Shown: positions 25,805-34,995 of the stretch, one piece after another | Numbering within the stretch: the first letter of the stretch is position 1 | Layout: each line of letters starts with the position of its first letter | Source of the DNA: CAWAYR01 sp050250955 | Lineage (GTDB): Bacteria > Acidobacteriota > Vicinamibacteria > Vicinamibacterales > UBA2999 | NCBI GenBank assembly: GCA_050250955.1 | Contig: JBFWNR010000004.1 | Span: 124,001 to 188,000, forward strand | Direction: 5' to 3' | Length of the DNA stretch: 64,000 nucleotides | Position numbers and translations under genes: made by a program | Notes under the pieces: generated by a model | Seen by the model: the letters and a program-made list of their open reading frames with translations, nothing else | Told to the model about the DNA's origin: nothing | Database searches by the model: none

Positions 25805-28016
25805 AGAACAAGTGGGTGTACTTCACGACCACGCCGCGCCCGGCGGCGACGCCGTGGTCGTCGGTGTACTGCTGCTCGTTGTAGACGATGAAAAAGTCGC
25901 TGAGCGGTCGGTGGATCAGGTTGAAGCGGAGGTTGGCCGAGAACTGCTCGACGTCGCTCCGGTACTGCACGAGCGCATCGAGGAACATGTTGGTCGTGAA
26001 CGAATAGCCGGTGCGCCAGTTGACCAGGGTGGTGAGGAACGAGGCTTTCGGCAGGTCGAGGTCGATGTCGGTCACCTGCAGGCCGAGGTCGACGAACAGC
26101 CGGTGATTGGGCCGATACAGCACGCTGGTCTGCATGTTCTTCTGTGACCCGCTCCAGAATCCGCCGTGGGTCACCCGGCTGGCGACCGACAGCGCTCGGC
26201 TGCGGTCGGTCTGGAGCACCCAGAGGTGCTGGGTCCAGTCGTAGCGGCCGATGGGAATGGCGACGTCGTTGCGGATCCTGAACGGCGCCGTGATGGCTTC
26301 GGTGCGGGGCTCGACGGCGTACTCGAGATACGCCCCGCGGGTCCAGGTGACCTGCACGGCGGCGTGCGCCTGCTTGGTGGCCAGGTCACCACGCGGATCG
26401 AGATAGAACCAGGCCCGCGCGTGCGGCTCGATCTGGCGCAGGCCGTGGCGCTGCAGGGCCGCCGGCCGCAGGAACGACGCCCAGTCGACGAAGTGCCGGG
26501 TGACGCCGGTGCGGCGCACGAAGCCCATGTCGGCGCGGAAGCCCTCGCCGATGCCCATGACGGAGTACCCGGTGCGCAGCCGGCTGTTCTCCCAGGTGAC
26601 CGACGCTTTCGCGGCGGTCTGGTCGCGCGCCTCGCCGGGGGTGTCCGACCGCGCGGCGAAGCCGTTGAGGCTGAGGTAGCGCCAGACCCGGAAATTCGCG
26701 TCGGCGCCGACGACGCGGTTGAAGTCGTCGCTGCGGCCCGACGCCTGCCGCGACATCACGATGGCGCCGATGTCCGAGGCGCCGAAGACGTCGCGCCTGA
26801 CCCGGGCCACCGAGTAGTTCTGACTGGGCCGCCCGGCATGGGCTTCGCTCTGCATGCTGAGGCCGCCCACCCCGTAGTGGCCGGCCCGTCCGGTCAGCCG
26901 GACGCCCCCGTAGAGTGGCACCTGCTCGCCGGCATCGGTCAACCCGATGCGGCGGCTGAAGAAGAGCAGCAGATCTTCCTCGGGCGGCCGGAAGCGGCTG
27001 GTCTGCCGCTGATTGCGGGGGATGTCGCCGAAGTAGAACACTCCGGAGTTCTCGAGGAAGAACTCGCGCTTCTCGGGGAAGAACAGGCTGAACTGGGTCA
27101 GGTTGACCTGTTGCTCGTCGGCTTCGGCCTGGGCGAAGTCGGGGTTGAGGGTGGCATCCAGGGTCAACGACGCCGTCACGCCGACCTTGACGTCCAGGCC
27201 GGCGCTGCGGTCCACCGCGAAGCCGTCACCGCCGAGCGGCCGCACCGCGCCGCCGAGGACGAACGGCTTCACCCGGATGTTGCGCCCCGGGGCCAGCCCG
27301 GGCAGGCCGGTGAGCGTGCCGGCCGACGACGCCCGCACGATCGAGAAGGCGCGGGCCACCGGCGACCAGTAGGTCGTCTCGTTCTTGCGGCGAATCCGCC
27401 GCGCGAAATTGATGCCCCAGCGGTGCCCGTCGCCGGGCGCGAAGCGCAGCGTCGTGAACGGAATCCGGAACTCGGCCGTCCAGCCGTCGGGACCGATGCG
27501 GCCGGCCACCCACCACACCGCGTCCCAGTTCGGATTGACGTCGCGGCCTTCGTTGGCCACCTGGGTATCGGCGCGGGCGCCGGCGGCGTTGGTGGCGAAG
27601 ACGAAGCCGTTGCGGCGATCCTCGAAGGTGTCGAGCAGCACCTCGAAGCTGTCCTGCTCGGCGCCGGTGAAGTCCTTGTGGATGTCGTTGACGACGATGT
27701 GGGCCGGATCGCTGTCGCGGCAGTGGGCGGCGATGTAGAGGTAGTCGTCGTCGTAGGCGACGCGCACCTCGGTCGCCTCGGTGGCCGGGCGGCCTTCGAA
27801 CGGGTCGCTCTGCACGAAGCCGTCGGCCGGCGGCGCCGTTCGCCACACCGGCTCGTCGAGCCGGCCGTCGACGACGATCGGTCCGTCGGTGCGGGTCGCG
27901 GTCAGCGAACGCCGGCCGTCCGGGGTCGTGACCGCGAGGGACTGGGCGGCGGCCGAGGCGCCGGACAACGCGGCGACGACGAGTGCCAGTGCTGCCGACG
28001 GACGACGCCGAGACAT
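25797..28016 (-). CDS. DUF5916 outer-membrane protein with CBM9-like N-terminal domain
   Basis: 739 aa from ATG 28016 with signal peptide ALALVVAALSGASAAAQ. The N-terminal ~200 residues resemble a family-9 carbohydrate-binding module (DGPIVVDGRLDEPVWRTAPP, VRVAYDDDYLYIAAHCRDSDP, WTAEFRIPFTTLRF). Then follows the DUF5916 region (LDATLNPDFAQAEADEQQVNLT, FPEKREFFLENSGVFYFG, FFSRRIGL) and a long beta-strand domain ending in HLFSF, with the terminal phenylalanine typical of outer-membrane barrels. The NPDFAQAEADE motif is diagnostic of the family. The function is unknown; a role in glycan or polymer handling at the outer membrane is a guess from the CBM9-like part. It is divergent from the Oar-like receptor. 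Confidence 0.85.
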   Translation of the reverse strand: MSRRRPSAALALVVAALSGASAAAQSLAVTTPDGRRSLTATRTDGPIVVDGRLDEPVWRTAPPADGFVQSDPFEGRPATEATEVRVAYDDDYLYIAAHCRDSDPAHIVVNDIHKDFTGAEQDSFEVLLDTFEDRRNGFVFATNAAGARADTQVANEGRDVNPNWDAVWWVAGRIGPDGWTAEFRIPFTTLRFAPGDGHRWGINFARRIRRKNETTYWSPVARAFSIVRASSAGTLTGLPGLAPGRNIRVKPFVLGGAVRPLGGDGFAVDRSAGLDVKVGVTASLTLDATLNPDFAQAEADEQQVNLTQFSLFFPEKREFFLENSGVFYFGDIPRNQRQTSRFRPPEEDLLLFFSRRIGLTDAGEQVPLYGGVRLTGRAGHYGVGGLSMQSEAHAGRPSQNYSVARVRRDVFGASDIGAIVMSRQASGRSDDFNRVVGADANFRVWRYLSLNGFAARSDTPGEARDQTAAKASVTWENSRLRTGYSVMGIGEGFRADMGFVRRTGVTRHFVDWASFLRPAALQRHGLRQIEPHARAWFYLDPRGDLATKQAHAAVQVTWTRGAYLEYAVEPRTEAITAPFRIRNDVAIPIGRYDWTQHLWVLQTDRSRALSVASRVTHGGFWSGSQKNMQTSVLYRPNHRLFVDLGLQVTDIDLDLPKASFLTTLVNWRTGYSFTTNMFLDALVQYRSDVEQFSANLRFNLIHRPLSDFFIVYNEQQYTDDHGVAAGRGVVVKYTHLFSF

Positions 28017-28119
28017 GCGCGGACAGTGTACCCGGCGACAGGCGTCGGCGGTGGAAGCGTCCGGCGGCTGACGGCGATGCCCGAAATGGCGGTGAGGGTC
28101 GGCCGTCATCCCCGCGTCG

Positions 28120-28182
28120 TTGACAACCTCCGGGCCGGTCGGGTTCACTGAGCGGGTTGTCCTGTCGTTGGAGGTTGTCCTG
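28120..28182 (+). promoter_or_regulatory. Promoter and leader of the Oar-like receptor with inverted and direct repeats
   Basis: TTGACA at 28120-28125 is a perfect sigma-70 -35; TTCACT at 28144-28149 is a weak -10 at 18-nt spacing. GACAACCTCC (28122-28131) and GGAGGTTGTC (28170-28179) are perfect inverted copies, the second containing the Shine-Dalgarno GGAGG (28170-28174), 8 nt before the ATG. GGTTGTCCTG is directly repeated at 28155-28164 and 28173-28182. Confidence 0.55.
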
Positions 28183-31100
28183 ATGGCTCGTCTCTCCGCA
28201 TTCCTGACCGCGCTGGCGCTCGCGGTCGTGCTCCTGCCTGCCCCGGCGTCGGCGCAGGCCACCGGTCAGATCAACGGTGTGGTCACCGACACCTCGGGCG
28301 CGGTGCTGCCCGGGGTCACCATCGAGGCGACCAACCAGGCCACCGGGGCCCTGCGTGTCGCCGTCAGCGGCGACGACGGCCTCTACACCCTGCCGCTGCT
28401 GCAGCCGGGCCTCTACAACGTCCGCGCCGAACTGGCCGGATTCCGCGTCGCCCTGCAGGAGAGCGTCCGGGTCACCGTGTCCGAGACGGCCCGGGTCGCT
28501 TTCCAGCTCGAGGTCGGTCAGGTCACCGAGACGGTCACCGTCGTCGCCCAGGCGACGCTCGTCGAGACCGCCAACGCCACCCACGGCATCGTCATCGACC
28601 AGCAGAAGGTCGTCGACCTGCCGTTGAACGGCCGCAACTTCACCCAGCTGGGCACGCTCATTCCCGGCGTCGTGGCGCCGCCGAGCGGGCTGGGCGGCCA
28701 GCAGGGTGATGCCACCCCGGGCGGGTTCGGCAACACCACCGGCGGCTTCAACGTCAACGGCATGCGCAACCAGTCCAACAACTTCCTGATGGACGGGGCG
28801 ACCAACAACGACACCTTCAACACCGGCTTCGTGCTGCGGCCGCCGCCCGATGCCATCGAGGAGTTCAAGATCCTCACCCACGCCTTCGGCGCCGAGTACG
28901 GCCGCAACGCCGGCTCGGTGGTCAACGTGGTCACCAAGTCGGGCAGCAACACCCTGAGCGGCGCCGCCTGGGAGTTCAACCGCGACGACGCGCTGCAGGC
29001 GCGCAACTTCTTCGCGCCGGGCACCCAGCCGAAACCGGAGCTGAAGCAGAACCAGTTCGGCGGCGCGGTCGGCGGCCCGCTGGTCCGCAACCGGCTGTTC
29101 GGGTTCGGCTACTACGAGGGGTTCCGCAACGACGCCGGCACGACCACCAACGTCGTGGTGCTCTCGGAAGCGCAGCGGGCCGGCAACTTCGGCTCGACCA
29201 CCATCCGCGATCCGCTGACCGGCCTGCCGTTCCCGAACAACACCATCCCGGCCAACCGCATCAGCCCGGCGGCGGCCCGGCTGCTCAGCGAGTTCGTGCC
29301 GCTGCCCAACTCGCCGGGCAACCGCTACATCGTCTCGCCGACGGTCAACGACGTGCGCGATCAGTTCGGCGCCCGGATAGATGTCCAGATCGCCCAGGGC
29401 CACTCGCTGCTGCTGCGCTACATGCGCGCCGACACCGAGCGGACCACGCCGCGGATCATCGCCGCGGTGGACCAGCAGGCGCTGGCGACGCTGCAGGACA
29501 CGATGGCGTCCTACAACTGGGTGATCGCCTCGAACGTCATCGCCCAGACCCGCGCCTCGGTGAACCGCATCAGCGCCAACCCGGCGGTGACGAGCGGGCT
29601 CAACCCGCGCGACTTCGGCATCAACTTCGCCAACACCAACCCGCTGGCGGCGGGGCTGCCCTCGATCGCCGTCGCCGGCTTCTTCGGCGGCGGCACCGCG
29701 GCGCTGGGCGATCCGCAGCAGCCGTTCGTCAACCGCGTCAACCACGTGTGGCAGGCGGCCAGCGACATCACCTGGATCGCCGGCCGGCATTCGCTGAAGT
29801 TCGGCGTCGACGTGCGCCGCGAGGCGATGAACATCGCCTTCATCAACCGGCCGAACGGCGACCTGTCGTTCAACGGCAGCCTGAGCGGCAACTCGGCGGC
29901 CGACTTCCTGCTCGGCCTGCCGTCGCAGGCGCGGGCGACCACCCAGCAGGTGACCCAGGACGGCTACGGGTGGCTGTTTGCGGGCTACGTCCAGGACGAC
30001 TTCCGGATCACGCCCAACCTGACCGTCAACCTCGGCCTGCGTTACGAGCTGCCGACGCCGTTCATCGACAAGAACGACGCCATCACCGGCTTTGTCACCG
30101 GCCAGCAGTCGACGGTCTATCCGAACGCCCCGACCGGCCTGGTGTACCCGGGCGACGCCGGGATCCCGCGCGGCATCGTCCCGACCGACAAGAACAATTT
30201 CGCGCCGCGCGTCTCGGTGGCGTGGGATCCGTTCGGCGACGGCAAGACCAGCGTGCGCTCGGCCTTCGGCGTGTTCTACGACGCGCTGGCCGGCCAGGGC
30301 GACTTCTTCCAGAGCGGTGTGCTGTCGCCGCCCTTCACGCCGCTGGTCGAGCTGAACACGCCGACGCCGATCACCCTGGCCGATCCGCTGGCCGCGGTCG
30401 CCGGCCCGCCCAACCCGTTCCCGGCGGCGCTGACCATCATCGGCTGGGGCGACGACTTCAAGTCGCCCTACGCCTATCACTTCAACGTCGGCGTCCAGCG
30501 CCAGATTGCGGCGCGGCTCGGCGCCGAGGTCTCCTACGTCGGCTCGCGCGGCTTCAACCTGCCGATCTTCATGGAGGTGAACCCGGGCGTCTACGTGCCC
30601 GGCCAGACGACGCGCGGCGCCCGCATCATGCCGGCGTTCGCGCTGGTACGGCCGACCTTCTCGGCGGCGCAGTCGTGGTTCGACTCGCTGCAGACCAGCC
30701 TGCGCCTGCTGCCGACGCGCGGCCTCAACGTGCTGGCGTCCTACACGCTCGGCAAGGCCACCGACCACGTGTCGGGCCTGAACATCGGCGGTGAGCCGCG
30801 GCCGGTGCTGCCGGTGGTGCAGGGCGACCAGGCCAGCCTCGATCGCGCCCTGGCCGCCGAGAAGGGGCCGGCGCTCTTCGACGCGCGGCACCGCTTCGTG
30901 CTCAGCTTCGGCTACGAACTGCCGCGTCTCGAGGGGCAGGCGGCGGCGCTGCGCGCCGTCGCCGGCGGCTGGCAGCTGAACGGCATCTTCCAGGCCCAGA
31001 CCGGGTTCCCGGTGCCGATCAGCCTCGGCGGGGTGCTCGACATCCGCTACCTGACCAACCGGCCCGACGTGACCTGCGACCCGAACGACGGGCCGAAGAC

Positions 31101-31413
31101 GACCAGCGAGTACTTCGAGACCAGCTGCTTCACGGCGTTGACCCTCGCGCAGACCGGCGAGCGGCCGGGCAACGTCGGGCGCAACACCGTCCGCGGCCCG
31201 GGCTTCCAGCGCACCGACCTGTCGATCTTCAAGAACTTCGACTTCCTGTCGCGGCACCGCGTGCAGCTGCGCGTGGAGGCGTTCAACGTGTGGAACCAGG
31301 CCCGGTTCATCATTCCGAACGCCGGCGGCGTGTTCGGCACCGCGCCCTTCGGGCAGATCACGCAGGCCGAAGACGGCCGGGTGATTCAGCTGGGCATCAA
31401 GTACTCGTTCTAG
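28183..31413 (+). CDS. Oar-like TonB-dependent receptor with carboxypeptidase-regulatory domain
   Basis: 1076 aa. Start at ATG 28183, fixed by GGAGG 8 nt upstream. Signal peptide FLTALALAVVLLPAPASAQA; N-terminal carboxypeptidase-regulatory/Ig-like domain (GQINGVVTDTSGAVLPGVTIEATNQATG, LYTLPLLQPGLYNVRAELAGF, VAFQLEVGQVTETVTV). The plug has VVDLPLNGRNFTQLGTLIPGV and NGMRNQSNNFLMDGATNND, and the barrel ends with GIKYSF. This layout is that of the large Oar/SusC-like receptors numerous in acidobacteria, which import oligosaccharides, peptides or other polymers' fragments. The ligand is unknown. The gene ends at a TAG that starts a heptamer repeat. Confidence 0.92.
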   Translation: MARLSAFLTALALAVVLLPAPASAQATGQINGVVTDTSGAVLPGVTIEATNQATGALRVAVSGDDGLYTLPLLQPGLYNVRAELAGFRVALQESVRVTVSETARVAFQLEVGQVTETVTVVAQATLVETANATHGIVIDQQKVVDLPLNGRNFTQLGTLIPGVVAPPSGLGGQQGDATPGGFGNTTGGFNVNGMRNQSNNFLMDGATNNDTFNTGFVLRPPPDAIEEFKILTHAFGAEYGRNAGSVVNVVTKSGSNTLSGAAWEFNRDDALQARNFFAPGTQPKPELKQNQFGGAVGGPLVRNRLFGFGYYEGFRNDAGTTTNVVVLSEAQRAGNFGSTTIRDPLTGLPFPNNTIPANRISPAAARLLSEFVPLPNSPGNRYIVSPTVNDVRDQFGARIDVQIAQGHSLLLRYMRADTERTTPRIIAAVDQQALATLQDTMASYNWVIASNVIAQTRASVNRISANPAVTSGLNPRDFGINFANTNPLAAGLPSIAVAGFFGGGTAALGDPQQPFVNRVNHVWQAASDITWIAGRHSLKFGVDVRREAMNIAFINRPNGDLSFNGSLSGNSAADFLLGLPSQARATTQQVTQDGYGWLFAGYVQDDFRITPNLTVNLGLRYELPTPFIDKNDAITGFVTGQQSTVYPNAPTGLVYPGDAGIPRGIVPTDKNNFAPRVSVAWDPFGDGKTSVRSAFGVFYDALAGQGDFFQSGVLSPPFTPLVELNTPTPITLADPLAAVAGPPNPFPAALTIIGWGDDFKSPYAYHFNVGVQRQIAARLGAEVSYVGSRGFNLPIFMEVNPGVYVPGQTTRGARIMPAFALVRPTFSAAQSWFDSLQTSLRLLPTRGLNVLASYTLGKATDHVSGLNIGGEPRPVLPVVQGDQASLDRALAAEKGPALFDARHRFVLSFGYELPRLEGQAAALRAVAGGWQLNGIFQAQTGFPVPISLGGVLDIRYLTNRPDVTCDPNDGPKTTSEYFETSCFTALTLAQTGERPGNVGRNTVRGPGFQRTDLSIFKNFDFLSRHRVQLRVEAFNVWNQARFIIPNAGGVFGTAPFGQITQAEDGRVIQLGIKYSF

Positions 31414-31486
31414 CGGCTGGCGGCTCGCGGCTGGCGGCTAGAGGGATCACGCTGCTGGGGTGACGCCGTCACGCTGCCACGCTGCG
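31411..31486 (+). repeat. Second composite repeat: four TNGCGGC heptamers then TCACGCTG octamers
   Basis: Starting at the TAG stop of the receptor gene are TAGCGGC, TGGCGGC, TCGCGGC and TGGCGGC (31411-31438). TCACGCTG occurs at 31447-31454 and 31469-31476 and CCACGCTG at 31477-31484, ending 2 nt before the ATG at 31487. Order, anchoring and distance to the next start are the same as at 3161-3221. Confidence 0.8.
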
Positions 31487-33061
31487 ATGTGGTCGAGGCG
31501 ACAGGTCGTTCGGAGGTTGACCGCCGGTGCAGTCGCGGCGGCGGCGACGCCGTCGCATGTGTTCGGCCAGGCGCCGGGGATCGTGGCGGCGCCGGGGTCG
31601 CGCCCGGTGGTCACCGACGGGGTGGCGTCGTCGCTCGTCGACGAGACGACCGGGCTGGTCTGGGCGCGCACCGACCGGGCCGCCCGGCTGCACGTCGACT
31701 GGGCGACCACCGAACGGTTCGATGATCCCCGTACGGTATCCGGGCCGGTCGCGCTCGACGGCAGCGATTACACCGCGCGGGCGTATCTGACCGGGCTGCC
31801 GCCCGGGCAGCGGGTGTTCTACCGGGTGCGGTTCCAGGACCTGGCCGATCTCGGCCGGTCCAGCGAGCCGGTCGTCGGCAGCCTCGCCACCGCCCCGGCC
31901 GGCGTCGCCGGCCGCGACGTCTCGCTGGTGTTCTCGGCCGACACCGTCGGCCAGGGCTGGGGCATCGACCCCGCCCATGGCGGCTTCCAGACCTACGCGG
32001 CGATGCTCGGTGTCGAGCCGGACCTGTTCGTCAATCTCGGCGACGCGATCTACGCCGACCAGCCGGTCGGCCTGGCCGTGCCGCTCGACGGCGGCGGGAT
32101 CTGGCGCAGCCAGCCGAGCCCGGCCAAGGCGAAGGTCGCCGAGACGCTCGCCGAGTTCCGCGGCAACTACCGCTACAACCTCACCGACCACCACATGCGG
32201 CGGTTCAACGCCCGGGTCGCGCAGCTCGCCACGTGGGATGACCACGAGGTGCGCGACAACTGGTACCTCGAGCGTCGCCAGGACCGCGACCCGCGCTACG
32301 CCGTCGCCTCGGTGGCCCTGCTGGCGGCCCGCGCCGCCCAGGCGCATTTCGAGTACACGCCGATGCCGCTCGACGGCCGCGATCCGGAGCGTCGCTATCG
32401 GTCGATCCGCTACGGCCCGATCGAGGTGTTCGTGCTCGACTATCGCAGCTATCGCGGCGCCAACAGCGCCAACCGGCAGGCCGACGCCGGACCGGCCACG
32501 GCGCACCTCGGCGAGCGGCAGGTGCGCTGGCTCGAAGCCGCGCTGGCGGCCAGCCCGGCCACCTGGAAGGTGATGGCCAGCAGCCTGCCGATCGGCCTGG
32601 TGGTCGGCGACGGTCCCGATCGCTTCGAAGCGGTGGCCAACGGCGACCCCGGTCCGCCGCTGGGCCGCGAACTGGAGACGGCCCGGCTGCTGCGCTTCAT
32701 CCACGAGCGACGGATCGACAACGTGGTGTGGATCACCGGCGACGTCCACTACGCGGCGGCGCACCACTACGACCCGGCGCGCGCCCGCGTCACCGACTTC
32801 ACGCCGTTCTGGGAGTTCGTCGCCGGGCCGCTCCACGCCGGTACCTTCGGCCCCAACCCGCTCGACCCGACCTTCGGACCCGAGGTGCGCTTCCTCGGCA
32901 TTCCGCCCGGCATGAAGCCCAACCGCCCGCCGAGCGAGGGCTACCAGTTCTTCGGCCGGCTGGTTGCCGAGGCAGCCACCGGCGCCCTGCGCGCCAGCCT
33001 GCACGAGCGCAGCGGCCGGGAGATCTTCGCCACGACACTGGCCCCGGCCGGCCGCGGCTGA
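31487..33061 (+). CDS. phoD: PhoD-family alkaline phosphatase/phosphodiesterase, Tat-exported
   Basis: 524 aa from ATG 31487; an in-frame GTG at 31460 lies inside the repeat and is not preferred. The leader MWSRRQVVRRLTAGAVAAAATPSHVFGQ is a Tat-like signal (SRRQVV). The N-terminal PhoD domain (VSSLVDETTGLVWART-like, GLPPGQRVFYRVRFQD) is followed by the metallophosphatase core: NLGDAIYADQP, FNARVAQLATWDDHEVRDNWY, EVFVLDYRSYRG, and VWITGDVHYAAAHHY. These carry the metal ligands of the Fe/Ca-dependent PhoD family, periplasmic phosphomonoesterases/diesterases that release phosphate. No pho box was recognised upstream. A DUF2878 gene follows 5 nt later. Confidence 0.9.
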   Translation: MWSRRQVVRRLTAGAVAAAATPSHVFGQAPGIVAAPGSRPVVTDGVASSLVDETTGLVWARTDRAARLHVDWATTERFDDPRTVSGPVALDGSDYTARAYLTGLPPGQRVFYRVRFQDLADLGRSSEPVVGSLATAPAGVAGRDVSLVFSADTVGQGWGIDPAHGGFQTYAAMLGVEPDLFVNLGDAIYADQPVGLAVPLDGGGIWRSQPSPAKAKVAETLAEFRGNYRYNLTDHHMRRFNARVAQLATWDDHEVRDNWYLERRQDRDPRYAVASVALLAARAAQAHFEYTPMPLDGRDPERRYRSIRYGPIEVFVLDYRSYRGANSANRQADAGPATAHLGERQVRWLEAALAASPATWKVMASSLPIGLVVGDGPDRFEAVANGDPGPPLGRELETARLLRFIHERRIDNVVWITGDVHYAAAHHYDPARARVTDFTPFWEFVAGPLHAGTFGPNPLDPTFGPEVRFLGIPPGMKPNRPPSEGYQFFGRLVAEAATGALRASLHERSGREIFATTLAPAGRG

Positions 33062-33066
33062 GCATC

Positions 33067-33627
33067 GTGGCGGGGCGCCGTCTCTCGACCACGACCACAC
33101 GGCTGGTCAACGCCGCGCTGTATCAGGCCGGCTGGTTCACCTGCGTCCTGGGCGCCGCGGCGGGTCGGGACACGGTGGCGGCGGCCGCCGCCGCCGGCCT
33201 GGTCGCGGTGCACCTGGCGCTCAGCGACGCACCGCGGCGCGACGCGGCCGAACTGGCCGCGGCGCTCGGCGTCGGGCTGGTCGCTGAGAGCGCGCAGATC
33301 GTCCTCGGCAGCTACGAGCGGCTCGGCACGGCGCCGCCGACCTGGCCGCCGCCGATCTGGCTGCTGGTGCTGTGGGCGCAGTTCGCCACCACGTTCCGCG
33401 CCGGGCTGCGACCAATCATGTCGCGGGTCGGCGTCGCCGCCCTCTTCGGGGCGTGCGGTGGACCGCTGGCGTTTCTCGCCGGTCACGCGCTCGGGGCCGT
33501 GGTGCTGTCGCGGCCGCTGGCCTCGACGCTGGCCGGACTGGCCGCCGGATGGGCGATGGCGCTGGCGCTGCTCTCGGCGCTCACGCGGCCGGGAGCGTCG
33601 ATGGCGGCGCGGTATCGTCGCTGGTGA
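33067..33627 (+). CDS. DUF2878-like integral membrane protein
   Basis: 186 aa from GTG 33067, 5 nt after phoD, so probably cotranscribed. Hydrophobic helices cover most of the protein: ALYQAGWFTCVLGAAAG, VAAAAAAGLVAVHLAL, LAAALGVGLVAESAQIVLG, WLLVLWAQFATTF, VGVAALFGACGGPLAFLAGHALGAVVL and LAGLAAGWAMALALLSAL. The NxxLYQxGWFxCVLGAA opening and the PPxWLxxLWxxFATT and GPLAFLAG motifs match the DUF2878 family as I recall it. Function unknown. It converges with a histidine kinase gene 6 nt away. Confidence 0.75.
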   Translation: MAGRRLSTTTTRLVNAALYQAGWFTCVLGAAAGRDTVAAAAAAGLVAVHLALSDAPRRDAAELAAALGVGLVAESAQIVLGSYERLGTAPPTWPPPIWLLVLWAQFATTFRAGLRPIMSRVGVAALFGACGGPLAFLAGHALGAVVLSRPLASTLAGLAAGWAMALALLSALTRPGASMAARYRRW

Positions 33628-33633
33628 CGGCGC

Positions 33634-34926
33634 TCACGCCGGCTGGCGGACCGTCGGTGCGATGAGCGCCGCCACCTTGCGCACCAGCGTGCTGCGCGTC
33701 ACCGGCTTGTGCAGCACCGTCGGCCGCGGCTGCGACGAGCGGTCGAGGTCGAGTTCGTCGGCGTAGCCCGAGACGTAGAGCAGCTTGATGTCCGGTTGGC
33801 GGGCGCGCAGCGCCCCGGCCAGCGCCGGCCCGCTCATGTGCGGCATCACCACGTCGGTGACGACCAGATCGACCGGCCGGCCGGCGTCGTCGAACAGCGT
33901 CAGCGCGTCCTGGCCGTCGGCGGCCTCGATCACGTCGTAGCCGGCCTGGCGCAGGAAGCCGGTGAACAGGCCGCGCACGTCGGCGTTGTCTTCGACGAGC
34001 AGCACCGTGCCGCGGCAGGCGTCGACGCCGGACTGCAGCGCCGCGGGACGGCGCCGGCGCGGCTCCACCGTGCCCTCGACCGCCGGCAGCAGCACGTGCA
34101 CGGCGGTGCCGGCCGCCGGGGCCGACTCGATCCAGGTGTAGCCGCCGCTCTGCTTGACGATGCCGTAGACCATCGACAGGCCGAGGCCGCTGCCGCGGGC
34201 GGCGTCCTTGGTGGTGAAGAACGGCTCGAACGCCTGCGCGGCGGTGTCGCTGTCCATCCCGCAGCCGGTGTCCCGCACGGTCAGCCGGACCCAGGTGCCG
34301 GGCGGGACCGTGACCGGCAGGGCCGGATGCATCCACGGCCCGGCGAAGCTCTCGGTGGCGGTCACGATGGCCAGGGCGCCGCCGTCGGGCATGGCATCGC
34401 GGGCGTTGATCGCCAGGTTGAGCAGCACCTGCTCGATCTGCCCGGGATCGACCTTGACCGGGCGGAGGTCGCCGGCGAGCTCGCTGGTCAGGTGCACGTC
34501 TTCGCCGAGGACGCGGGTGAGCATCCGTTCGAGCGACAGCACGGTGACGTTCAGATCGAGAATCTCCGGCACCAGCAGTTGACGGCGTCCGAACGCCAGC
34601 AGCTGACGGGTCAGGGCCGCGGCGCGGTCGGTGGTGCGGCGGATCCGCCGGGCCAGACGGCGGCGCGACGTGCGCGGCACGCGCTCGGCGCCGAGTGCTT
34701 CGGCGTAGCCGCCGATGACCTGCAGCAGGTTGTTGAAGTCGTGGGCGACGCCGCCGGCGAGGCGGCCCAGGGCGCCGATCTTCTGCGAGCGGCGCAGCTG
34801 CTCGGTGAGGTCGCGGTTCTCCTGGAGGGCGCGGTCGAGCCGCGCCGCCAGCTCGCGGTCGGTGTCCGGGGAGGGCGTCGCGCCGGCCGCCGCCGGGGCG
34901 GTCGCCTCGAGGCCGGCGGTCGTCAC
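33634..34926 (-). CDS. Hybrid histidine kinase with C-terminal receiver (soluble)
   Basis: 430 aa from GTG 34926; a TTG at 34944 would add six residues but lies almost on the predicted promoter start. No membrane helix and no recognisable sensor domain. A short coiled coil (RELAARLDRALQENRDLTEQLRR) leads into the HisKA box RLAGGVAHDFNNLLQVIGGYAEAL (phospho-accepting His near residue 61). The HATPase has N-box LNLAINARDAMPDGG, G1 DTGCGM and G2 GSGLGLSMVYGIVKQ. The receiver (VLLVEDNADVRGLF, Asp in VVTDVVMPHMSG, Lys in HKPVT) is complete. The kinase is very similar in the core to the PAS kinase at 35990. It is last in the minus-strand signalling run and has a sigma-28-like promoter just upstream. 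Confidence 0.9.
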   Translation of the reverse strand: MTTAGLEATAPAAAGATPSPDTDRELAARLDRALQENRDLTEQLRRSQKIGALGRLAGGVAHDFNNLLQVIGGYAEALGAERVPRTSRRRLARRIRRTTDRAAALTRQLLAFGRRQLLVPEILDLNVTVLSLERMLTRVLGEDVHLTSELAGDLRPVKVDPGQIEQVLLNLAINARDAMPDGGALAIVTATESFAGPWMHPALPVTVPPGTWVRLTVRDTGCGMDSDTAAQAFEPFFTTKDAARGSGLGLSMVYGIVKQSGGYTWIESAPAAGTAVHVLLPAVEGTVEPRRRRPAALQSGVDACRGTVLLVEDNADVRGLFTGFLRQAGYDVIEAADGQDALTLFDDAGRPVDLVVTDVVMPHMSGPALAGALRARQPDIKLLYVSGYADELDLDRSSQPRPTVLHKPVTRSTLVRKVAALIAPTVRQPA

Positions 34927-34954
34927 GCTGGGCGGGGCAGGCAATCCACCTGGG

Positions 34955-34981
34955 GAATCGGCGGCCGTCCCCGCGGCTTGA
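34955..34981 (-). promoter_or_regulatory. Sigma-28 (FliA)-type promoter before the hybrid kinase
   Basis: On the minus strand TCAAGCCG (34981-34974), 11 nt, GCCGATTC (34962-34955). This equals TCAA-N15-GCCGAT and fits the FliA consensus TAAA-N15-GCCGATAA. The predicted start is near 34948, about 22 nt before the GTG at 34926. Confidence 0.6.
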
Positions 34982-34995
34982 GGGTGTGCCGGCGA

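Noticed and set aside
27226..31257. Open frame of 1343 codons on the minus strand opposite the Oar-like receptor
   Set aside because: Same antisense artefact of high GC; it runs into the DUF5916 gene in the wrong frame and shows no protein motifs.
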